Positions 6,600 through 11,638 of a stretch of 11,638 nucleotides of DNA are shown here, piece after piece. Under the pieces are notes generated by a model. That model was given only the letters and a program-made list of their open reading frames with translations, made no database searches and was not told the origin of the DNA. The DNA lies in the NCBI GenBank assembly GCA_016934605.1, contig JAFGSO010000018.1, forward strand, positions 1-11,638, read 5' to 3'. This stretch comes from Calditrichota bacterium (GTDB lineage: Bacteria > Calditrichota > Calditrichia > RBG-13-44-9). Numbering within the stretch: position 1 is the first letter of the stretch; every line of letters starts with the position of its first letter. A program made the translations under genes and the position numbers.

Positions 6600-7379
6600 A
6601 TGGATCCTTATAATGAAAAAAATCAATCAGCATTAAAATGTATCTGGATGACGGCCGGTGTGGTCAACTATAAATTATGCGATCAGAATTTTGAATGCGA
6701 TAAATGCGAGTTCAACCGCGTTATGCAAGGGGTCATGCCGTCATTACAGCAACATCCATACAAACACAGTGGAATGGATAATAATCCCCTGATGCTCCAA
6801 TACCTTGGCACAATACTGGAAAACTGCAAAATTCATCTGGATCGTTATTATCATTCTACCCATTTCTGGTTTAAGATTGAAGATTCAGATACAGCTCAGG
6901 TTGGCATAGATCCGCTGAGTTTACGAACAGTTTTTCCTGTTGAAAAAATAATCCTCCCTGATGCCGGAGAACACTTCCAGGAAGGTCAACTGATCGCCTG
7001 GATCGTCCGAAAGGACAATACCATTCCGCTCCATACACCTGTGAAAGGGGAAATTACTGAGGTAAATCCGGTATTTCTGGTGAAGGGGTGGGAAGCTGTC
7101 CAGAAAGAGGGAAATTATCTTTTCAAGATGCAAAATCCGTCAATGGCAAATGATATCAAGAGACTGTGCGGACCAATTGGTTCCATGGATAGTCATCAGG
7201 CAAAGATATCTGTTCTGAAATCATTTCTACTGAAAACTATCAGGCAGAATCAGCCAGAAGAGGAAATGGGTGTTACGATGGGTGATGGCGGTACATATGA
7301 AAAAGATCTGGAAAATATTATGGGAAAAAAGCTCTACCGGGAGCTTATCCAGGTATTATTTTATAAAAATTCCAAATGA
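6600..7379 (+). CDS. Soluble GcvH-like protein with N-terminal Cys cluster
   Basis: This 259-residue protein has no membrane segment. Its N-terminus carries four cysteines, Cys14, Cys27, Cys33 and Cys36, in a conserved-looking setting (CIWMTAGVVNYKLCD, then FECDKCEFN) that could bind a metal or Fe-S centre. Residues about 85-175 resemble H protein: HSTHFWFKIED, VGID (101-104), then TPVKG (146-150) and EVN. Aligned on that turn, Asp139 occupies the lipoyl-lysine position, and no lysine is at the neighbouring Asn140, so lipoylation looks impossible. MGVTMGDGG (223-231) matches the C-terminal motif of the first operon gene, so the two are paralogues with different N-termini. A GGAA at 6591-6594 is the only ribosome-binding hint, just after the NrfD stop. 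Automated pipelines would probably name it glycine cleavage H protein. The context argues for a redox-complex subunit (inference). Confidence 0.72.
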   Translation: MDPYNEKNQSALKCIWMTAGVVNYKLCDQNFECDKCEFNRVMQGVMPSLQQHPYKHSGMDNNPLMLQYLGTILENCKIHLDRYYHSTHFWFKIEDSDTAQVGIDPLSLRTVFPVEKIILPDAGEHFQEGQLIAWIVRKDNTIPLHTPVKGEITEVNPVFLVKGWEAVQKEGNYLFKMQNPSMANDIKRLCGPIGSMDSHQAKISVLKSFLLKTIRQNQPEEEMGVTMGDGGTYEKDLENIMGKKLYRELIQVLFYKNSK

Positions 7380-7403
7380 AGAATGAGAAAGACCCGTTTT
7401 GTC

Positions 7404-7430
7404 TTGACACATATAATTTCTTCATATTAA
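7404..7430 (+). promoter_or_regulatory. Possible sigma-70 promoter for the small membrane protein
   Basis: A perfect TTGACA (7404-7409) is followed 15 bases later by TATTAA (7425-7430). The spacer is shorter than the ideal 17. The site lies in the 109-base gap after the redox operon and 59 bases before the next start. It would allow separate expression of that gene. Confidence 0.35.
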
Positions 7431-7488
7431 TTTGAGACAAATTTATTGAAATTGAAAAATCTGTTTTCATAAGAATCAGGAGAAAGAT

Positions 7489-7812
7489 ATGTGGCAAGGC
7501 CGAGTAAAACTGATCATCGGAGTTTGGTTAATCATTTCAGGGCTGGTTTTATCTTTACAGAGTCCCTGGAATCTGCTGATTACCGGATTTATTATAGCCA
7601 TCTGTTGCTTCAAATCCTATAAATTATGGGAGGCAAGCGTCACCGGCATACTGGGACTCTGGTTATTTATTTCCGGACTTAGCACTCTCCTCATGGGAGG
7701 CCATGCATTGGTTTCCTCCTGGAATTTTCTTATTACCGGTCTGCTGATAGCTATTATCGGCATCCGGCTGCTGGTAAAACCCCCCTCAGAACCTGAAACA
7801 CCCAAGTTATAA
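7489..7812 (+). CDS. Small SPW-repeat-like membrane protein
   Basis: This 107-residue protein has four hydrophobic segments arranged as an internal duplication. Half one contains IIGVWLIISGL, then SPWNLLITGFIIAI. Half two contains ILGLWLFISGL, then SSWNFLITGLLIAIIG. The Ser-Pro-Trp and Ser-Ser-Trp positions followed by a Gly-containing helix resemble SPW-repeat membrane proteins, whose function is unknown. The N-terminus is short and basic (GRVK), and the tail is Pro-rich (KPPSEPETPKL), so both ends are probably cytoplasmic. AGGAG at 7478-7482 is 6 bases before the ATG. The gene lies 109 bases downstream of the redox operon on the same strand. It may be read through from it or driven by the promoter candidate at 7404-7430. 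It is convergent with the archaemetzincin gene. Confidence 0.72.
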   Translation: MWQGRVKLIIGVWLIISGLVLSLQSPWNLLITGFIIAICCFKSYKLWEASVTGILGLWLFISGLSTLLMGGHALVSSWNFLITGLLIAIIGIRLLVKPPSEPETPKL

Positions 7813-7816
7813 ATTC

Positions 7817-7850
7817 AAAACTCCTTGAAACACTATTTTTATGGGGTTTT
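7817..7850. terminator. Weak hairpin between convergent genes
   Basis: AAAACTCC (7817-7824) can pair with GGGGTTTT (7843-7850) with one U-G pair, leaving an 18-base loop. The right arm ends in four T residues. Its position between two convergent genes suits a shared terminator, but the long loop and AT-rich stem make it weak. Confidence 0.3.
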
Positions 7851-7877
7851 CCACTTTTCAGAAATAACCTTTGCCGG

Positions 7878-8417
7878 TCATTCTTCACATTCTATACCCA
7901 GGATACCCTGACATGATTTACAAAATCGTGAGAATTTTAAATCTATATTTTCTACATAGGTTGACGAGTTCATGACACACTCAAAATCAGAGCAGTGAAT
8001 GAGACCCATGGTATGGCCCAGCTCGTGCAAAATTTCCTTCAGGACACGCTCGTATAAAAGATTCGAATCTGCTGGTAGACCATAGAACTGGTTTTTCAGA
8101 CGATAGGTTGATACCAGGGCAACCCGACCCCCCAGCTGTGCTTCACCAAACAGGAATGTCAGAATTGGGATGTAAATATCCGCATCTGTTATGCCTATTA
8201 TTTTATCTCCATCGGCTGGAAGATGTTTAATCAATTGCGCCATTATAAGGGTTGAATGGTATTGATTGCGTTCTTTTGAATAAAACAGGTTCAAGTTCAT
8301 TGGAATATCAATCAATTCGAACGAATAATTGACACAATGGTTCAGATCGCGGGGCAGGTTCCGCCAGAAGGGAGGAAAATGAGCATTAATAAATGCCATA
8401 TATATTTTTTGATTCAC
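7878..8417 (-). CDS. amzA: Archaemetzincin zinc metalloprotease (AmzA-like)
   Basis: This 179-residue protein carries the archaemetzincin signature. HELGHTMGLIH (131-141) provides the three zinc-binding histidines and the catalytic Glu132. Cys142, Cys147, Met149 and the Cys166-x-x-Cys169 pair follow, the set that holds a second zinc in this family. The spacing from Met149 to Cys166 is 16 residues. The upstream ITDADIY and GRVALVSTYRL segments also fit. Family members are small soluble peptidases with few known substrates, found in archaea, vertebrates and scattered bacteria. The start is GTG at 8417, touching the regulator's stop codon, which suggests translational coupling. An in-frame ATG at 8399 would remove six residues but has no ribosome-binding site. 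No signal peptide is seen, so it is cytoplasmic. Its position as third gene of a haem-sensor two-component operon is unusual and suggests a role in that response (inference). Confidence 0.9.
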   Translation of the reverse strand: MNQKIYMAFINAHFPPFWRNLPRDLNHCVNYSFELIDIPMNLNLFYSKERNQYHSTLIMAQLIKHLPADGDKIIGITDADIYIPILTFLFGEAQLGGRVALVSTYRLKNQFYGLPADSNLLYERVLKEILHELGHTMGLIHCSDFECVMNSSTYVENIDLKFSRFCKSCQGILGIECEE

Positions 8418-9758
8418 TTATCTTTTCAAACCGTATTTTTTTATTTTGTTGTATAAAGTTACCCGGTCGATCCCGAGCAGTGCTGCGGCTCTTGTTACGT
8501 TGCCACCGGCTTCCTCCAGGATTTTTTTGATATGCTCTTTTTCCAGATCATCCAGTTTAATGAGATTCTCAGAAGCATGTCCGTCCCCATTCAGATGAAG
8601 TGGCAGATCTGCTTCAGTAATCTCTGACTTTTTTCCGACAACCATCGCCCGCTCAACCGCATTTTCCAGTTCCCGCACATTGCCAGGCCAGGAATAACCG
8701 AGAAGCATTTCCTGGGCGGTGGGAGATATTTTTTTCTCCGGCTTGCCCATCGATCTGGCATATTTTTTAACAAAATAGTTTGTCAACGGCATAATATCCG
8801 ATTTTCTTTCCCGAAGAGGTGGTATGAAAATGGAAAAAACATTAATCCGATAATACAGGTCTTCTCTGAATTTTTCCTCTTCTACCAGTTTTTCAAGATT
8901 TTTGTTCGTCGCACAGATCAGGCGAAAATCTACCTGGATCTCTTCATTCCCACCGACCCGGGTGAACCTTTTATTTTCAATGACTCTTAGCAGGTCCACC
9001 TGCATCTTTGCAGTAATATCCCCGACTTCATCCAGAAAGAGTGTACCACCGTTTGCCAGTTCAATCTTGCCTTTACGGCGATACTGGGCACCGGTAAAAG
9101 CTCCTTTCTCATGTCCAAACAGTTCGCTTTCCAGTAAGGTTTCTGTTATAGCACCGCAGTTTACTGCAACAATGGGAAAATACCGTCGTTTACTCCGGCT
9201 GTGAATGGCCCGGGCAACCAGCTCTTTTCCGGTACCACTCTCTCCCCGGATCAATACTGTGGAGTCGGTCTCTGCCACCGTATCAACCAATTCAAAGACT
9301 CTTTTCATTCCATCGCTTTCACCAATAATTTCATCCGCACCGGAAAGTTCACTGATTTTTTCCTTCAACTGAATATTTTCATCTGCGAGATCTTTCTGTT
9401 TGAGGGCATTCCGGACTAAACGGGTCAGGTCGTCGGGATCGAACGGTTTGGTTACATAATCGAATGCTCCCAGTTTCAGTGCCTCCACTGCAGTCTCAAC
9501 AGATGCATAGGCAGTCATAATGATAATGACCACATCGGAATCTATCTCCTTGATACGTTTCTGCAAGGTGATACCATCCATTCCGGGCATTTTAATATCG
9601 AGCAGAATCAGGTCGTACGGGCCTCCATGCATTTTCTGCAACGCATCCTCGCCCGATTCAGCAGTTTCTACCCTGAAACCATCCTCCAGAAACCATTCAC
9701 TCAGAGAAGTTCTTACCGACAATTCATCGTCAACTATCAGTATTTTACTGGTTTTCAT
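8418..9758 (-). CDS. Sigma-54-dependent response regulator, NtrC/AtoC family
   Basis: This 446-residue cytoplasmic transcription activator has the three standard domains. The receiver (about 5-118) has the acidic pair Asp10-Asp11, phospho-acceptor Asp54 and Lys104. The AAA+ domain (about 142-370) has Walker A GESGTGKE (172-179), the sigma-54-contacting GAFTGA loop (219-224), Walker B ending in Asp243-Glu244, and the RELENAVERAMV segment. A Fis-type helix-turn-helix lies at the C-terminus (VTRAAALLGIDRVTLYNKIK). All residues needed for phosphorylation, ATP hydrolysis and sigma-54 contact are present. The start ATG overlaps the kinase stop by four bases (ATGA), so the kinase is its partner. The sigma-54 promoter and palindromic array upstream of 3889 are the most likely local target (inference). 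Confidence 0.97.
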   Translation of the reverse strand: MKTSKILIVDDELSVRTSLSEWFLEDGFRVETAESGEDALQKMHGGPYDLILLDIKMPGMDGITLQKRIKEIDSDVVIIIMTAYASVETAVEALKLGAFDYVTKPFDPDDLTRLVRNALKQKDLADENIQLKEKISELSGADEIIGESDGMKRVFELVDTVAETDSTVLIRGESGTGKELVARAIHSRSKRRYFPIVAVNCGAITETLLESELFGHEKGAFTGAQYRRKGKIELANGGTLFLDEVGDITAKMQVDLLRVIENKRFTRVGGNEEIQVDFRLICATNKNLEKLVEEEKFREDLYYRINVFSIFIPPLRERKSDIMPLTNYFVKKYARSMGKPEKKISPTAQEMLLGYSWPGNVRELENAVERAMVVGKKSEITEADLPLHLNGDGHASENLIKLDDLEKEHIKKILEEAGGNVTRAAALLGIDRVTLYNKIKKYGLKR

Positions 9759-11410
9759 GATTTAAATTCCTTTGACTCATGTATGGACATTTTTTTACGC
9801 GCAGCCGGCAATTTAATAATAAAAGTTGTTCCCTGGTTCGGTTCAGATTCTACCCAAATCTTGCCATGATGGCGCTGAATTATGCCATACACCACCGGTA
9901 ATCCCAAACCGACACCTTTTTTCTCTTTCTTTGTGGTAAAAAATGGCTCGAAAATTTTGTCACGTATTTCCTCAGGTATTCCTACACCCGTATCACTTAC
10001 TTTAATCAGTACATTTTCCGGATCTTTCTCCGAACTTTCTGCCGAGATCATTAATTTACCTCCCTGGGGCATCGCTTCTACAGCATTAACCAGCAATGCA
10101 ATCAATGCCTGAAGAAACTGATCCGGATCGCATTTGATAAAATCTTCTTCCAGTTCAATCTTTTTCTCTGCCTGAATCCCGGAGAGTTCCATATGATGTC
10201 GGGTCAGTTCAATTGCTTTCTGTACAATTTCATCCAGGGAGGTCTCCTTTATATCTGCACCCTGACCACGGGCGAAAGCCAGAAGATTTCGCACAATATT
10301 ACCACATCTCATGGCTTCTGATCTGACCAGTTCAAGTTCATTGATTATTTTTTTCTGTTCCCCGGACTCGGGAAAATGATTTCGCACTTTTCTTTCCAGT
10401 AATTTGGAATAATTTACGATACCAGCGAGGGGATTATTGAGCTCGTGGGCCACAGAAGCCGCCATCTTTCCCAGCGATGCCATTTTTTCCACCTGCAACA
10501 TCCCTTTATGCATTTCTTCCAGCTCCTGAGTTTTCTGTTTCACTCTGCTGGAAAGTTTGTTGGACCACTCTTTCAGTTCGTTATAGGCATTCCTCAAATT
10601 TGTAGCCATATTATTGAATGAAGAGGCGAGCATACCATATTCATCTTCCCGTGCCATATCGATCCGATGATCCAGGTCTCCGGCCGCCAGTCTTAAAGTA
10701 CCACTACGCAACTGATTTATGGGACGATAAATAATGTAATAGACCAGAATGGCAAAAAGAATCATTGCCAGAATGATAATCCCTCCTGATACCGTATATA
10801 CAGTATTGCGGGTTTGTGCCAGCGCTTCGTCCAGTTCGTCCAGCGACATCTGGACATCCAGAACTCCCAGGATTGTCTGATCTTCGTGGTGGGCATGACA
10901 GGCATTATTCCAGCATTCCGGGGCATTCCGGATAGGATTGATTAAACCCATGATGCGCCGGCCTTCCGTGGTTCTGTAAATACGGGTTTTTTTCTGCATG
11001 GACAGGGATTCTATCGGTTTATATGCGGCGTGACAGGCGTAGCATGCTTCCGCTTTCATATCCACAATTTTGCCGATTTCAGCCTCTCGTGTTGAAAATT
11101 TGATCTCTCCGCGTTTATTATAAATCCGGATGCTTTCAATCCCCGGTTCGTCCCCTATGATGAGAATGGTATGATATAATTCTTCCCTTTCATTCATGAG
11201 CATAAGCCGGTAAAGAGACTTTTTGACGAGATCACTCGCCCGGTAAGCGCCCTGGCCAACTGTTTTCTCATAGATTCTGGTCTGCATACTGGAATAAATC
11301 ATGCTGTGAAGTCCGAATAAGAGAAGTAACAATAACAGCAAAAGCGCAAAGAGTTTAAAACTAACCGAGTTAAAAACGGTTTTCAGATGTTTACGTGTTC
11401 TTTTGACCAT
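9755..11410 (-). CDS. Membrane sensor histidine kinase with c-type haem motifs
   Basis: The 551-residue protein has one membrane helix at about 18-40 and a second at about 204-228, enclosing a roughly 165-residue periplasmic sensor domain. That domain contains a canonical CYACH haem-binding motif (123-127) and a second site of the form C-x4-CH (Cys166, Cys171, His172), next to a His-rich tail (HAHH). Covalent binding of two c-type haems is therefore likely, suggesting sensing of redox state or a diatomic gas, or of cytochrome-level electron flow. A HAMP domain (about 229-281) and a coiled coil lead to the HisKA box VAHELNNPLAGI with His322. The HATPase domain has LVNAVEAM, DTGVGIP, FEPFFTTKK and GVGLGLPVV. 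All kinase motifs are intact. AAGG (reverse complement of 11415-11418) precedes the start. The gene is first in a three-gene reverse operon. Confidence 0.95.
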   Translation of the reverse strand: MVKRTRKHLKTVFNSVSFKLFALLLLLLLLLFGLHSMIYSSMQTRIYEKTVGQGAYRASDLVKKSLYRLMLMNEREELYHTILIIGDEPGIESIRIYNKRGEIKFSTREAEIGKIVDMKAEACYACHAAYKPIESLSMQKKTRIYRTTEGRRIMGLINPIRNAPECWNNACHAHHEDQTILGVLDVQMSLDELDEALAQTRNTVYTVSGGIIILAMILFAILVYYIIYRPINQLRSGTLRLAAGDLDHRIDMAREDEYGMLASSFNNMATNLRNAYNELKEWSNKLSSRVKQKTQELEEMHKGMLQVEKMASLGKMAASVAHELNNPLAGIVNYSKLLERKVRNHFPESGEQKKIINELELVRSEAMRCGNIVRNLLAFARGQGADIKETSLDEIVQKAIELTRHHMELSGIQAEKKIELEEDFIKCDPDQFLQALIALLVNAVEAMPQGGKLMISAESSEKDPENVLIKVSDTGVGIPEEIRDKIFEPFFTTKKEKKGVGLGLPVVYGIIQRHHGKIWVESEPNQGTTFIIKLPAARKKMSIHESKEFKS

Positions 11411-11540
11411 TTTACCTTAATAAATTTATTTTATTAAAATTATGGTATAACAATTATTTTCACAAGAAAATTATCTTAAATTATGGAAATTTAGGTGAGC
11501 AAAAATCAGGCATATGGGTTATGGGTAATGGAAAATGGGT

Positions 11541-11570
11541 AAACAAGATACAAGAAAACAAGATACAAGA
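11541..11570. repeat. Perfect 15-base tandem duplication
   Basis: AAACAAGATACAAGA occurs twice in direct tandem (11541-11555 and 11556-11570) and is followed by decayed ATACAAGA-like words to about 11610. It is purine-rich on the plus strand. It looks like a slippage-type intergenic repeat with no coding signal. Confidence 0.75.
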
Positions 11571-11611
11571 ATACAAGAAAATAAGAAGAAAATACAAAGT
11601 ACAAAATACAG

Positions 11612-11632
11612 TTGGCAGTTGGCAGTTGGCAG
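11612..11632. repeat. Three tandem TTGGCAG heptamers
   Basis: Three perfect copies of TTGGCAG (11612-11618, 11619-11625, 11626-11632) run to near the window edge, with a preceding partial copy (CAG) and a following TCTGCA. The array may continue beyond the window. Repeats of this word family occur between genes in some FCB-group genomes, from my recollection and unchecked. Confidence 0.75.
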
Positions 11633-11638
11633 TCTGCA

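Larger units (their letters stand above)
11411..11638. other. Non-coding right end with upstream region of the kinase operon
   Basis: No gene is visible. The part next to 11410 is very AT-rich and should contain the promoter of the kinase-regulator-protease operon on the reverse strand, but no convincing -35/-10 pair or sigma-54 site is evident. From about 11515 on, short direct word repeats dominate up to the window edge. Confidence 0.6.

Noticed and set aside
3889..7379. Glycine cleavage system
   Set aside because: The H-like proteins lack lysine at the lipoyl position, and no GcvT, GcvP, Lpd or lipoate ligase gene is nearby.
8902..9419. Two forward-strand open frames opposite the response regulator
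   Set aside because: Both are antisense to the intact AAA+ and linker coding sequence, and neither has recognisable motifs.
11541..11638. CRISPR array
   Set aside because: The units are 7 or 15 bases and abut directly, with no spacers of constant length and no cas genes.

Overview
The window reads as a chromosomal segment of a bacterium with moderate to low GC content, probably from the Fibrobacterota-Chlorobiota-Bacteroidota (FCB) side of the tree, for example a Calditrichota- or Ignavibacteria-like lineage. That placement is inference. It rests on an archaeal/eukaryotic-type prolyl-tRNA synthetase, a HybA/HybB-like membrane redox module with H-protein-like partners, a haem-motif sensor kinase, and low-complexity intergenic word repeats at both window ends. 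No phage, insertion sequence, CRISPR array, tRNA or rRNA was seen.

Layout. Bases 1-495 are non-coding and hold several short palindromes and a CACAGAG-type degenerate repeat. A left-hand forward group follows: a hot-dog thioesterase (496-903) overlapping a Nudix hydrolase (903-1349), then prolyl-tRNA synthetase (1422-2852) and a rhomboid protease (2867-3508). An AT-rich 380-base spacer (3509-3888) carries a strong sigma-54 promoter candidate and three upstream palindromic sites. It leads into a four-gene forward operon (3889-7379): a membrane-anchored H-protein-like protein, a 16-cysteine four-cluster ferredoxin subunit, a HybB/NrfD-type quinone-interacting membrane protein, and a second, soluble H-protein-like protein with an N-terminal cysteine cluster. 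A small SPW-repeat-like membrane protein (7489-7812) follows with its own Shine-Dalgarno sequence.

On the reverse strand is a tightly packed unit read from right to left: a membrane sensor histidine kinase with two c-type haem motifs in its periplasmic domain (11410-9755), a sigma-54-activating NtrC-family response regulator (9758-8418, 4-base overlap with the kinase), and an archaemetzincin zinc protease (8417-7878) starting with GTG directly after the regulator's stop codon. Bases 11411-11638 are non-coding and end in tandem repeats.

How the parts may work together (inference): the haem-containing kinase senses a redox signal, gas or electron flow outside the membrane and phosphorylates the response regulator. 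The regulator binds the palindromic array at 3620-3730 and activates the sigma-54 promoter at 3822-3837. This switches on a membrane electron-transfer module made of an Fe-S subunit, an NrfD-type subunit and two H-like proteins. Both H-like proteins appear to lack the lipoyl-lysine of true GcvH, and no catalytic oxidoreductase subunit or glycine-cleavage enzyme lies nearby. This module, together with its haem-sensing regulators and the coupled archaemetzincin, is the best candidate in the window for an undescribed system.
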